From: Candidatus Zhuqueibacterota bacterium
GTDB lineage: Bacteria; Zhuqueibacterota; Zhuqueibacteria; Residuimicrobiales; Residuimicrobiaceae
Length of the DNA stretch: 40,327 nt
NCBI GenBank assembly: GCA_963169875.1
Contig: CAUJEL010000118.1
Coordinates: forward strand, 1 to 40,327
Direction of reading: 5' to 3'
The translations under genes were made by a program, and so were the position numbers. Shown here piece by piece: positions 23,003 through 31,679 of this stretch. Position 1 is the stretch's first letter. Each line of letters begins with the position of its first letter. The notes below the pieces were generated by a model that did not search any database, had not been told where the DNA came from, and worked only from the letters and a program-made list of their open reading frames with translations.

Positions 23003-25225
23003 CTATTTGACAATGATGAACTTGCCACTGGTTTTGCCTCCGTCCGGGGTGGTGACGATGTAAAAATAGATGCCGGAAGCGATTTCCTGTTCGTTGCGCG
23101 TCACCTGGAACCAGGCGGTGGTATATACAGGTGCGTTATGCTCGATGGTCTGGATGAGCTGACCCGCATAGGAAAATATCCGGATGGTGCATTTTTCCGG
23201 GAGTCCGTAAAAACCGATTTTGTCTTCAGCGCCGACCTTGCCGCCAAAACCCGATTCAATGTTGAAGGGATTGGGCGCCACAAAGATCTCGCCCATTTTT
23301 TCCACCGCAGCGATGTTTTTCTCATGGCGGGTGACATTGGGGCGGCCGCTGCGATTGCCCTTATCGTCCACGGAAACCACGGAGTAATAACGCTGCTCGC
23401 CGAGTTTGAAGACGGGATCATCATCCACATACTCGTAATTATTTTCACCGTTCACCTCGCCGGCGGGAATTGAAGCGAGGAGATGCCATGGGCCCATGCC
23501 CGCATCGCTGCGGAAGAGATCAAATTTGGCCAGGTTGCCCAACAGGCGCGGATGGCGGAATTCCTCGGCGCTGCGGTTCCAGGTGATCCTGACATTGCCG
23601 TCCGAGGTGTTCCGGACGGTGATGACCGGCGCGGGTACGGGCACCGGGATGCGGTAATCGCCGTCTTTGGGATTGGCTTCCGGCCATACCGGCAGTGCGA
23701 TCGAATCCGCGCCCAGATAGGCCTGGAACGCCTTGTGGGCCACGTCGGTCACTGTCACCACGCCGGAATTGATATAATCGGGATAGCCGAAATCGTCGAG
23801 ATAGTGTTCGGTGACAACGTCGCTGCCAAAGGCGACGCGCCGGTTCCAGGAGGGTGTGGCTGCCCACTGCTGCACGGTCTGGCCGCCTTCGACGATCTTG
23901 TTGGGTTGGGCGCCATAGCCGATCACCTCGGCGAGGGCATATTCAAGTTTATCGCCCGGACGCAGGGTATAGGGGCCGAAGACGATGTGTTTTTGTGCCG
24001 CGTCGTTGCTCTGGCGATAGTTATAGGCGGCACGGCCGATCCAGCGCTCACCGGGCGGCATGGGCCAGGTGGTGCTGCCCTCGCTGTAAACGCCGCTCCA
24101 GCGTTTGTCCAGATTCATGGCATCCACGGTCATTTTGCTGCTGCGGGTGTTGCCGGTGCTGACCTTATTGGACCAGGGCTGTTTGATGTGATTGTTCGCG
24201 TCCAGTTCGTAATAGATGCCCTCCGTGGTGCGCAGGACGTTGACCGCTTCCGATTCATTGCGATCGCTTTCGATGGTGTCAACAAATGCGAGATGGCTGG
24301 TGTCATAGTACAGGATGCAAAAACCGGGCGCCTGGGGGCTGCACAAGCCGCCGCCATTTTTCCCGGTATTGGCGTACTCGAGAAAAAGCTCCTTGTTGGG
24401 TTCGCGTTTGGCATAGATCGATTCGTCGGTGATGTTGGTGCGCAGGTTCAGATTGAAGGAGAGCCAGTAATCGGCATCCCAGAAATTGTTCTGGTCGCCG
24501 CGATACATCCCGCTTTCATATTTCCATTCCTGGTAATGGCGCTGGTATCCGTACATGGAGGGGGCAAATCCGTAAATGAACAGCGCCATGAAATCCTTGA
24601 GCACGGTGGTTTGCTCGATGGTGGCCGGAACACCGTCGGTGTCGCCGGTGTACTCCAGTTCATATTCATAGATGATGAGGTCGTCGTAATCGGGATAACT
24701 CCAGGCACGGGAGGTGCGGGTGACCGTCACGCCCAGCGGCGTGGCCCAGGAGGCGACGATGATCTCTTCGGCTTCGTCCGGATCGTAGTCGGGATTCAGC
24801 GTGCCGTCTTTCAGCAGGGGATAGTTTTCCGTCCGTGTCAGCTTGAGAGGAAAGCTCCAGCGTCCGACAACGGTTTCCGAGCCGCTGCCGGTGCCCACGG
24901 CGCCGCACAGTGCATAGATGCGGTTCTCCGTGCCCGGTTTGCCGTCGGGGTTGGCGGCCATGTACACGCCTGCACCGATGAGATTATGCTGGCCGCTGTA
25001 GCGGGTGCCCTGCACCACGGTGGCGGAACGCGATGGCCATTCCATGACGGGATTATTGGTCTTGTTGCCCTCATCGCCGGTGGTCCATGGACGGCCGATA
25101 TCGCCGGAATTGTAGACCGTCTCGTGGAGCATGCCGCGGCTGTGAATCTCAAATTTCAGTTCCTGTGCGGGCAGGTTCATAGCAGCGAGCCAGATGCCCA
25201 GGAGTATAAACAGCTTTCGTTTCAT
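23003..25225 (-). CDS. Large secreted T9SS-tagged protein, TonB-receptor partner of unknown function
   Basis: 740 residues. The ATG at 25225 has GAGG 6 nt upstream and gives signal peptide MKRKLFILLGIWLAAMNLPAQ. The N-terminal about 500 residues are rich in Tyr, Trp and Asp and match no family I can name. A fibronectin-III-like part follows ('PVITVRNTSDGNVRITWNRS' to 'RYYSVVSVDDKGNRSG'), then a T9SS C-terminal domain with 'VAPNPFN' and the end 'GKTSGKFIIVK'. It starts only 19 bp after the TonB-dependent receptor stop, the position SusD occupies in Bacteroidota. I infer that it is a surface glycan-binding or receptor-lid protein playing a SusD-like part. It has no lipobox, so anchoring would be through T9SS rather than as a lipoprotein. 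Confidence 0.8.
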   Translation of the reverse strand: MKRKLFILLGIWLAAMNLPAQELKFEIHSRGMLHETVYNSGDIGRPWTTGDEGNKTNNPVMEWPSRSATVVQGTRYSGQHNLIGAGVYMAANPDGKPGTENRIYALCGAVGTGSGSETVVGRWSFPLKLTRTENYPLLKDGTLNPDYDPDEAEEIIVASWATPLGVTVTRTSRAWSYPDYDDLIIYEYELEYTGDTDGVPATIEQTTVLKDFMALFIYGFAPSMYGYQRHYQEWKYESGMYRGDQNNFWDADYWLSFNLNLRTNITDESIYAKREPNKELFLEYANTGKNGGGLCSPQAPGFCILYYDTSHLAFVDTIESDRNESEAVNVLRTTEGIYYELDANNHIKQPWSNKVSTGNTRSSKMTVDAMNLDKRWSGVYSEGSTTWPMPPGERWIGRAAYNYRQSNDAAQKHIVFGPYTLRPGDKLEYALAEVIGYGAQPNKIVEGGQTVQQWAATPSWNRRVAFGSDVVTEHYLDDFGYPDYINSGVVTVTDVAHKAFQAYLGADSIALPVWPEANPKDGDYRIPVPVPAPVITVRNTSDGNVRITWNRSAEEFRHPRLLGNLAKFDLFRSDAGMGPWHLLASIPAGEVNGENNYEYVDDDPVFKLGEQRYYSVVSVDDKGNRSGRPNVTRHEKNIAAVEKMGEIFVAPNPFNIESGFGGKVGAEDKIGFYGLPEKCTIRIFSYAGQLIQTIEHNAPVYTTAWFQVTRNEQEIASGIYFYIVTTPDGGKTSGKFIIVK

Positions 25226-25244
25226 AGCGAACCTCTGGTTTGCA

Positions 25245-28118
25245 CTAAAAGTTGACAATCATGCCGATTCGGTAATGCCGTGGCTCATTGCTTAAGAGAT
25301 AAATCTCCTGGCTGGAGACATAGGGCGCGAATTCATCGTCGGTGAGGATGTTGGCGTTATCCGTGTGCCAGCGCACCGTGTTTCTGCCGTGGTTGAAGGT
25401 GCGGCTGTACTGCCAGGTCTCTTCATTTAGCAGGTTGTAGGCTTCCACATAGCCGGTGAGATCGCGGCTGCCGCTTTTGAAGCGTTTCTCCACGCGGATG
25501 CGCCAATCCCGTTCCACGGGCGTGCGTTTGCTGAATTTCAACGCCTGGCCAAAGGGATCGAGAGAGGGCGGCAGCGTATAGGGTCTGCCCGAGTAGAACC
25601 GGAAGGTGTTGCTGATGGAAAAATTAGCCAGCGGCCGGAATCCCCACAGGGAAAAGCCGGCATCAGCGCTCGTCAAATAACGCAGATTGCAGACCATTTT
25701 GTGGGCGCGGTCATAGTCGAGGTAGACATCCTCGGGGAAACGCTGTTCCGCGAGATCGGCCAGCTCTTCCTCGGAGGGTTGATAATTGAAAAAGGTGACG
25801 GGAACGGCGAGATTGTCGGGGTTGCTGTTTTTGCCCTTGGCGACTTCATAGTTATAGCGCACATAGCCGCGCAGGGCGCCGGAGACGCGTTCCAGATTGA
25901 CATGGAATCCCTTGATGTCCGCATAGTCGCGGTTGATGTAGGTGCGATATGATTCCCCGCCCTCGGTCTTGTAAAAGGCTGATTCGACGAGATTTTTGAC
26001 GTCTTTGTAATAGGCGCTGACGTCCAGTTGAAAGCCGCCGGGCATGCCGCGCACGATGCCGACGTCATAGGCGTTGGTGTTTTCGGGTTTTAATTCCGGA
26101 TTGCCGAGGGTGTAGAGCGTCATCACGCCGCCATCGTCGTTGATCTCATTATAAAAGAGCTGGAGAAAATTGGGGCGCTGCGTGAAGGTGCCGTAGTTGA
26201 GGTGAAAGACGGAATATTCCGAGACCGGGAATGAGATGCCGATGCGCGGCTGCAGACGTGTGTACAAGCCGGTCTCTTTTTTGAGATCGGGATTGCGCAA
26301 CGGATAAAATTTGTCGAGGTAGTAGCTGCTGTTGAGGTCGTAGAAATCGAAACGCAATCCGATGTTGGCGATGAGTCCTTCGAACTCCATTTTGTCCTGA
26401 AAGTAAAAGGCGCCTTCGAAGGGGTAATTGTGAAAGATCAGGTTCTGGATATTTTGTGCATTGGAGGCATTATATTCATAATCCACATCGAGATCGTAAT
26501 AGTAGAATTGCAGGCCGCTTTTGAGCAGATTGTAGCTATTGATCTGGCTGGTGAGGCTGGCGGCCAGGGAATAGGTGCGCGTTTTCTGGTCGCCGCGGTC
26601 GTCGTTGGTGCGGCCGACGCGATGACTCGAGGGCCCCGTGTAATCGACCCAATTGCGATTGTTGCCATAGTCATCGAGATACTGATCATCTTCCAGCAGT
26701 TCGATGCGATCCTGTTCCTTGACGTCGAGGAGCTTGATGTTGAGATCGGCAAAGCTGGCCGGGGAGATGATGTGGCGCCATTCGAGCCCGTACTGTAATG
26801 AGGTCTGGGAGTTTTTGGTGACGCTGAGGGTGCGATCAAACAACCACCGTTCCCAATTGCTGTCGAGATAATTTTCAAAGGCATAGTCGTACATGAACGT
26901 CAATTTGTATTTGTCGTTCGCCGTTGGCTGAAAGGTGACGTTCCCCATGATTTGCCGTTCCAGATCGGGGGTCGGTGTCGGCACCACGGGATTGGTGAGC
27001 GTCTGGCGCATGGCGAGAAACATCTGCGTGTTTTTGGCGATGGGGCCGCCGGTTGAAAAATCAAAACGGTAATCCGCCTTTTTTTCTGCAAGCCCGGCAT
27101 CCCGCACCGAGAGCAGCCACAGGTTCCTGCCCAGCGTCGCCATGCGCAGGGAATCCTTGTGATTCAGCGGATTGGGCGGCCAGACGATGCGTGGCGGCAG
27201 ATATTTGGTGACGCCATACCCCTGGTCCCACAAGGGAGAACCGGGGAGGATGGGATTCTCCTTGAGCCATTCTTCCGGGTTTTGCAGCAGGTTGTAGAAA
27301 TCGAGGTTGTCCGTCGCATAGGGGCTTCCGGCCCAGGATTTATAATAAGGCAGTGACCCTGAAAACTCGATGCGGGAGTTCCAGCTCGATTTGCCCTCCT
27401 TGGCGACCATGTTGACCACGCCGGATTGGGCGTTGCCGTATTCGGCGCTGAAGCCGCTGGTATAAACTTCGACCTGCTCCAGACCGGTGACGATCGGCAG
27501 AAAAGCCCGTTCATTATTGAGGGGATTGACGATGGCGGCGCCGCCGATGAGGTAGCTGGACTCGCCGACGCGGCCGCCGCGGAAATGGTCATCGACGACA
27601 TCTGCCTGAAGCTCGAGAATGTCCGCGATGCTCTGCACACCGGCGATGCTCTGGATTTCGCCGATATCATAGGTCAACTTTGTGGCGGTGAGGTCTTTTT
27701 CGACGTTTTCCGGGCGGTAGGCGGTCACCACAACCTGCTCGCCGGTCATCACCGTGGATTCGAGCTGGAAATCCAGGGGTGTGGTTTTGTCGATCTTGAC
27801 CTGAACCCGGGATTGCTTCTGGCTGGTGTAGCCGAGGATGGAAGCTTTGACAAAATAGTATCCCGGTTGCACGTTGAGGATGAAGTATTCACCGTTGAGG
27901 TTGCTGATCGCACCCAGCGGCCGTTCGAGCGGAATTTCACGCCCTTCAGTCCACACCGAGGTGACGATGATATTGGCGCCCAGGAGGGGCTGCCGGGTCT
28001 GTTTGTCGATGACTGAACCGGCGATTTTTCCGGTTTCACCGGCGATGAGCAATGGTGCGGCACACAGGAGTATCAATCCCATGAGCGATTTGAAACGTAG
28101 TTTTGATCTGGCGAACAT
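25245..28118 (-). CDS. TonB-dependent receptor (alginate-oligosaccharide uptake candidate)
   Basis: 957 residues. Signal peptide to about residue 26, a CarboxypepD_reg-like domain (about 29-115; 'GSVIDKQTRQPLLGANIIV', 'NGEYFILNVQPGYY'), a plug domain (about 130-240; 'SYLIGGAAIVNP', 'VEVYTSGFSAEYGNAQSGVVNMVAKEG'), and a long beta-barrel ending 'EPRHYRIGMIVNF' with a terminal Phe. It would import oligosaccharides across the outer membrane using TonB energy. GGAGG lies 6 nt before the ATG. It follows the GntR regulator gene by 56 bp and precedes the 740-aa secreted protein by 19 bp. Substrate is assigned from the lyases downstream, not from the receptor itself. Confidence 0.93.
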   Translation of the reverse strand: MFARSKLRFKSLMGLILLCAAPLLIAGETGKIAGSVIDKQTRQPLLGANIIVTSVWTEGREIPLERPLGAISNLNGEYFILNVQPGYYFVKASILGYTSQKQSRVQVKIDKTTPLDFQLESTVMTGEQVVVTAYRPENVEKDLTATKLTYDIGEIQSIAGVQSIADILELQADVVDDHFRGGRVGESSYLIGGAAIVNPLNNERAFLPIVTGLEQVEVYTSGFSAEYGNAQSGVVNMVAKEGKSSWNSRIEFSGSLPYYKSWAGSPYATDNLDFYNLLQNPEEWLKENPILPGSPLWDQGYGVTKYLPPRIVWPPNPLNHKDSLRMATLGRNLWLLSVRDAGLAEKKADYRFDFSTGGPIAKNTQMFLAMRQTLTNPVVPTPTPDLERQIMGNVTFQPTANDKYKLTFMYDYAFENYLDSNWERWLFDRTLSVTKNSQTSLQYGLEWRHIISPASFADLNIKLLDVKEQDRIELLEDDQYLDDYGNNRNWVDYTGPSSHRVGRTNDDRGDQKTRTYSLAASLTSQINSYNLLKSGLQFYYYDLDVDYEYNASNAQNIQNLIFHNYPFEGAFYFQDKMEFEGLIANIGLRFDFYDLNSSYYLDKFYPLRNPDLKKETGLYTRLQPRIGISFPVSEYSVFHLNYGTFTQRPNFLQLFYNEINDDGGVMTLYTLGNPELKPENTNAYDVGIVRGMPGGFQLDVSAYYKDVKNLVESAFYKTEGGESYRTYINRDYADIKGFHVNLERVSGALRGYVRYNYEVAKGKNSNPDNLAVPVTFFNYQPSEEELADLAEQRFPEDVYLDYDRAHKMVCNLRYLTSADAGFSLWGFRPLANFSISNTFRFYSGRPYTLPPSLDPFGQALKFSKRTPVERDWRIRVEKRFKSGSRDLTGYVEAYNLLNEETWQYSRTFNHGRNTVRWHTDNANILTDDEFAPYVSSQEIYLLSNEPRHYRIGMIVNF

Positions 28119-28174
28119 CAGTGACCTCCAGTGGAAGGCAGGAGTTTAGATGAACAATGGATCTCATATCAGCG

Positions 28175-28909
28175 TTATTTTTGATTCTTGATGGATTGAA
28201 TGAGCAGGAGCGAGTCCCGTTCAGCGATTTCGAGATGCATTTTCATGGCTGTGAATGCGCCCTGCTCATCCTGTGCCTGGATCATCTCGAATATTTTGCG
28301 ATGGTAATTGGGCGCGTTGTCACTTTTTGCTTCTTTCAGATAGGTGACGATCAGCGTTTTCACCCTGGGCAGCATGCTGAAAAGCGGATCCATGATGAGT
28401 GGGATCAGAGGATTTGCGCTGGCAGTGGTGATGGTCGTGTGAAATTCGACATCCAGCTGCGCGATCTCGTGCGCGTCTTTGCTGCGGTCGGCGAAGTCGT
28501 GCAGATTGCGCTCCAATTTGACCAGGTCATCGACGGTTCTGTTTCTGGCTGCCAGCATGGCAATATGGGGTTCGATCATCTGACGAATATGGACCAGGTG
28601 GAGGATGGAGTCGGTATCGAACTGCAGTTCCAGATAGAGGCTCATGGGTTTGCTGGCGTGCAGGGAGGTGAAATTGTTGACATAGATGCCATCGCCTTTG
28701 CGGACATTGAGCAGCCCCCGGGCGCTGAGCATTCTCAGCGCTTCGCGCAGCGCGGTGCGGCTGACGCCAAACATGATGCCGAGTTCTTTCTCACTGGGGA
28801 GCTTTTGTCCGGGTTCGAGCTTTTTTTGCCGGATTGATTCCTCGATCTTCAGCTCGATTTCCTCGCTCAGGGTGAGGGACTTTCCGATTTTGGCAAACAT
28901 TTCGTTCAT
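28175..28909 (-). CDS. GntR-family transcriptional regulator, FadR/FCD subfamily
   Basis: 244 residues. N-terminal winged helix: 'LEPGQKLPSEKELGIMFGVSRTALREALRMLSARGLL' (about 31-67) with the wing 'VRKGDGIYV'. C-terminal FCD all-helical domain with the metal-binding set Asp153, His157, His203 and His225. Regulators of this branch (ExuR, UxuR, KdgR-like) sense uronates or keto-gluconates. Here it heads the alginate gene set and probably represses it until a breakdown product such as KDG binds. AGGGG lies 4 nt before the ATG. A consensus promoter and a palindrome lie directly upstream. Ligand identity is inferred. Confidence 0.92.
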   Translation of the reverse strand: MNEMFAKIGKSLTLSEEIELKIEESIRQKKLEPGQKLPSEKELGIMFGVSRTALREALRMLSARGLLNVRKGDGIYVNNFTSLHASKPMSLYLELQFDTDSILHLVHIRQMIEPHIAMLAARNRTVDDLVKLERNLHDFADRSKDAHEIAQLDVEFHTTITTASANPLIPLIMDPLFSMLPRVKTLIVTYLKEAKSDNAPNYHRKIFEMIQAQDEQGAFTAMKMHLEIAERDSLLLIQSIKNQK

Positions 28910-28932
28910 GCTGGCCCCTGTTCACATGTATG

Positions 28933-28945
28933 ATATGTTACATAT
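28933..28945 (-). promoter_or_regulatory. Candidate operator for the GntR regulator
   Basis: Perfect 13-bp palindrome ATATGTTACATAT (arms ATATGT and ACATAT around one base). Partial outer symmetry continues to the CATG at each side. It lies just downstream of the predicted start of transcription and 23 bp before the gntR start codon, a classic repressor position. FadR-type sites also carry GT...AC cores, though usually with a 3-bp rather than a 1-bp centre. Confidence 0.55.
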
Positions 28946-28958
28946 TACATCATGGAGA

Positions 28959-28987
28959 AACATAGCCATATTTCACAGAAATGTCAA
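28959..28987 (-). promoter_or_regulatory. Sigma-70-like promoter of gntR and the alginate gene set
   Basis: On the minus strand, TTGACA (28987-28982) is followed after exactly 17 bp by TATGTT (28964-28959). Transcription would start near 28952, just before the palindrome and about 43 nt before the gntR ATG. It may drive the whole collinear set down to 4225. Confidence 0.62.
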
Positions 28988-29031
28988 GGATTTTTTGCTT
29001 TTTTTGCAGAAATTGCACCGGGGGTTACCTG

Positions 29032-29182
29032 CCTGAACTATTCACCGTCGAGAGCACAGAGACGCGCAAAGAAAAGAAAAACATCAGATAGCATCGATCG
29101 CCATTGTTATGACTGAGATGAAATTCAAAGCAAAACTTGTTCAATAATCCCAATAAAACCAGTTCGGCGGCCTCGGCGGTTC
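29032..29182 (-). repeat. ~151-bp dispersed repeat with terminal inverted repeats, copy 2
   Basis: Inverted relative to copies 1 and 3: begins CCTGAACTATTCACCGTCGAG and ends CCTCGGCGGTTCA. Shares internal blocks with the other copies, including 'atcgatgctat' (as its complement) and the Lys/Phe-like A/T-rich part. It lies in the divergent gntR-GH5 intergenic region, between the two promoters. Confidence 0.65.
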
Positions 29183-29302
29183 ATGACCCTGATCCGGTGT
29201 CAACAAATGGTATAATCCTGATTCAATTCACCCATGAGGTGCGGGCAAATAATCGCTGCGGGCAAGTTAACACAGAATCCGGGTGTGAATGGAACAGGCT
29301 TG

Positions 29303-29331
29303 TTGTTCATTACTTAATTTTTGCTTATATT
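29303..29331 (+). promoter_or_regulatory. Candidate promoter of the GH5 gene
   Basis: TTGTTC at 29303-29308, a 17-bp A/T-rich spacer, then TATATT at 29326-29331, about 53 bp upstream of the chosen GH5 start. Sequence match only. Confidence 0.42.
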
Positions 29332-29383
29332 AGTTTTTCAGTACTTGCGGTCGATGCGACGTTACTTCACAAGGAGGATTTTT

Positions 29384-31390
29384 TTGAGATCAAGGATCTG
29401 GTTCGCGTTGCTGTGTCTATTGTACAGCACGTCCCTTTTTGCCCAGGGCTTTTTGCGGCGGCAGGATAAAACCATTGTCAATGATCAGGGTGAGGTTCTT
29501 CTGCGCGGCATGGGGCTGGGCGGATGGATGCTGCAGGAAGGCTATATGCTGCAAACTTCCGATTTTGCCAATCCCCAGCACCAAATCCGGGCCAAAATCG
29601 AGGCTTTGCTGGGTCCCGGTGATACCGGGGCGTTTTATACGGCGTGGCGGGCCAATCATTGCCGCAAGGTGGATATCGACTCTCTGGCGGCCTGGGGATT
29701 CAACAGCGTGCGCCTGCCCATGCACTATAACCTTTTCACGCTGCCCATCGAGGAGGAACCGGAAAAGGGGGTAAATACCTGGCTGAGCACAGGGTTTGAC
29801 ATGATCGACCAGTTGCTGCAGTGGTGCGAGGTCAACCGGATCTATCTCATTCTCGATCTCCACGCGGCGCCCGGCGGTCAGGGCAAAGATGCGGCCATAT
29901 CCGATTATGACGACAGCAAACCTTCACTTTGGGAGAGCGCGGAAAACCGCGCCAAGACCGTCGCCTTGTGGCGCCGGATCGCCGAGCGCTACAACCAGGA
30001 GTCCTGGATCGGCGGCTATGATCTGATCAATGAAACCAACTGGGAGATGTCCGGCAACCTGATGCTGCGCAGCCTCTATCAGGAGATCACCAATGCCATC
30101 CGTCAGGTGGATAGAAACCATCTGATTTTCATCGAGGGAAACTGGTTTGCCAATGATTTCACCGGCCTTACGCCCCCCTGGGATGCCAATATGGCCTACA
30201 GTTTCCACAAATACTGGAGCAGCAACGACAAAGCCTCCATACAATGGGTGCTGGATATCCGCAATCGCCACAATGTGCCCCTATGGTGCGGGGAAGCCGG
30301 CGAAAATTCCAACGTCTGGTTCACCGACGCCATCCGGCTGCTGGAAGGCAATAACATCGGCTGGGCATGGTGGCCGCTGAAAAAAGTGGAATCCATCTCC
30401 TGTCCGCTCTCCATTGCCAAACCCGCTGGTTATCAGAAATTGCTCGATTATTGGGGTGCTAGCGGCCCGCGACCTTCCGCGGCGGAGGCCAGGACTACAC
30501 TGACCGCTTTGACGGAAAATCTCAAACTGGAAAACTGCAGATTTCAAAAAGATGTCGTCGATGCCCTGTTCCGGCAGGTGCGCAGCGATGAGGTTGTACC
30601 CTTTGCCGCGCATACCATTCCAGGACGCATCGCTGCCAGCGATTACGATCTGGGGCGCCATACGCAGGCTTATTTTGACAGCGATGTGGCTAATTACCAG
30701 GTCTCCACCGGCACCTGGAGCGCCTGGAACAGCGGCTGGCAGTACCGCAACGACGGCGTTGATATGGAGGCGTGTTCGGACCGGGACGCGGGCAGCGGCT
30801 TCAGCGTCGGGTGGATTGCAGCGGGTGAATGGCTGTCGTATTCCGCGCAGGTTGCACAGACGGGACTCTACGAAATTCTCTATCGCGTGGCTGCGCCAGC
30901 CGCCGGAGGCATCATGGAACTCTACCTTCAGGAGGGCACGCGGGAGAGGCTGCTGCACAGCGTTAAAGTCCCTGCCACGGGCGGGTGGCAGACCTGGCAG
31001 ACGATCTCTGACACAACCTCGCTGTCACGAGGAGATATCCGCTTGAAGCTGAAGATACGACAGAACGGCTTTAATTTCAACTGGTTGCATGCCAATCTCC
31101 TGCGCAGCCAGGAAGAGGCGCCGGCAACGGAAATCCGTCTCGATCCGGTTTATCCCAATCCCGGCCGCACCGTGGCCCATCTCCGCTACGATTTGGAGGC
31201 TGCATCGACAGTTTTCCTGGAAGTATATAATATTAACGGCGCACGCGCGACCACGCTGGCGGCCGGCCTTTGCGAGGCTGGGACGCGTGTGCAGGATTTG
31301 GACGTCAGCCTGTTGCCCAATGGTGTTTATTGGCTGCGATTGCAGGCAGGGGGGAAGACCGCGGTGCGCAAATTTACCGTGATCCGGTGA
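29384..31390 (+). CDS. Secreted GH5 glycoside hydrolase with CBM6 and T9SS sorting domain
   Basis: 668 residues from a TTG start at 29384. AAGGAGG (29371-29377) lies 6 nt upstream and the product then begins with a clean signal peptide (MRSRIWFALLCLLYSTSLFAQG), whereas ATGs at 29321 and 29354 lie before that Shine-Dalgarno. GH5 domain about 28-400: 'RGMGLGGWML', 'DLHAAPGGQ', acid/base Glu217 in 'LINETNW', nucleophile Glu304 in 'WCGEAGENS'. A CBM6-like beta-sandwich follows (about 440-590; 'NDGVDMEACSDRDAG', 'GWIAAGEWLSY'), then a T9SS domain with 'VYPNPG' ending 'VRKFTVIR'. Expected to cut a beta-glucan or related beta-glycan outside the cell, which may be a companion polymer of alginate in brown-algal walls. 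It is divergent from the alginate operon, so shared control is possible but unproven. Confidence 0.9.
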   Translation: MRSRIWFALLCLLYSTSLFAQGFLRRQDKTIVNDQGEVLLRGMGLGGWMLQEGYMLQTSDFANPQHQIRAKIEALLGPGDTGAFYTAWRANHCRKVDIDSLAAWGFNSVRLPMHYNLFTLPIEEEPEKGVNTWLSTGFDMIDQLLQWCEVNRIYLILDLHAAPGGQGKDAAISDYDDSKPSLWESAENRAKTVALWRRIAERYNQESWIGGYDLINETNWEMSGNLMLRSLYQEITNAIRQVDRNHLIFIEGNWFANDFTGLTPPWDANMAYSFHKYWSSNDKASIQWVLDIRNRHNVPLWCGEAGENSNVWFTDAIRLLEGNNIGWAWWPLKKVESISCPLSIAKPAGYQKLLDYWGASGPRPSAAEARTTLTALTENLKLENCRFQKDVVDALFRQVRSDEVVPFAAHTIPGRIAASDYDLGRHTQAYFDSDVANYQVSTGTWSAWNSGWQYRNDGVDMEACSDRDAGSGFSVGWIAAGEWLSYSAQVAQTGLYEILYRVAAPAAGGIMELYLQEGTRERLLHSVKVPATGGWQTWQTISDTTSLSRGDIRLKLKIRQNGFNFNWLHANLLRSQEEAPATEIRLDPVYPNPGRTVAHLRYDLEAASTVFLEVYNINGARATTLAAGLCEAGTRVQDLDVSLLPNGVYWLRLQAGGKTAVRKFTVIR

Positions 31391-31399
31391 GCGCCCGTC

Positions 31400-31448
31400 T
31401 GCGGCGCATCCATGGCCAACGCAGCCGCCTGCCGTTTGGCACAACGAT
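31400..31448 (+). repeat. 49-bp direct repeat, unit 1
   Basis: Begins tgcggcgcatcc and ends ttggcacaacgat; identical to unit 2 at 47 of 49 positions. Contains the small palindrome TGCCGTTTGGCA and GCGGC/GCCGC arms, so it can fold. It starts 10 bp after the GH5 stop. Confidence 0.75.
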
Positions 31449-31528
31449 GCCTACAGTGTTGTTTTTGCATCCGCCCCCGATGTCATTCTGCAGGAATCTT
31501 TTAGGTCCCGCGAATGGCATCTTCTGTT

Positions 31529-31577
31529 TGCGGCGCATTCATGGTCAACGCAGCCGCCTGCCGTTTGGCACAACGAT
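31529..31577 (+). repeat. 49-bp direct repeat, unit 2
   Basis: Second unit, 129 bp downstream of unit 1 (80-bp spacer). The two differences from unit 1 are C/T changes. No third unit, so it is not an array. Confidence 0.75.
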
Positions 31578-31588
31578 TTCAACTGGGA

Positions 31589-31613
31589 AAGGCCGGCATC
31601 AAATGCCGGCCTT
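31589..31613 (+). terminator. Perfect 11-bp hairpin, possible terminator of GH5
   Basis: AAGGCCGGCAT, loop CAA, ATGCCGGCCTT. Very stable and placed between GH5 and the DUF2892 gene, but no T-tract follows, so it may act as an RNA barrier or a factor-dependent terminator rather than a classical one. Confidence 0.45.
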
Positions 31614-31679
31614 GGAATATCCATCTAAAAGCCACTGTTGCAAGGGGATATAAGACGCATTTAATTCAAGGAGGCTTTT

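Noticed and set aside
31400-31577. Attachment sites of a mobile element
   Set aside because: Only 80 bp lie between the 49-bp repeats, with no integrase or tRNA gene nearby.
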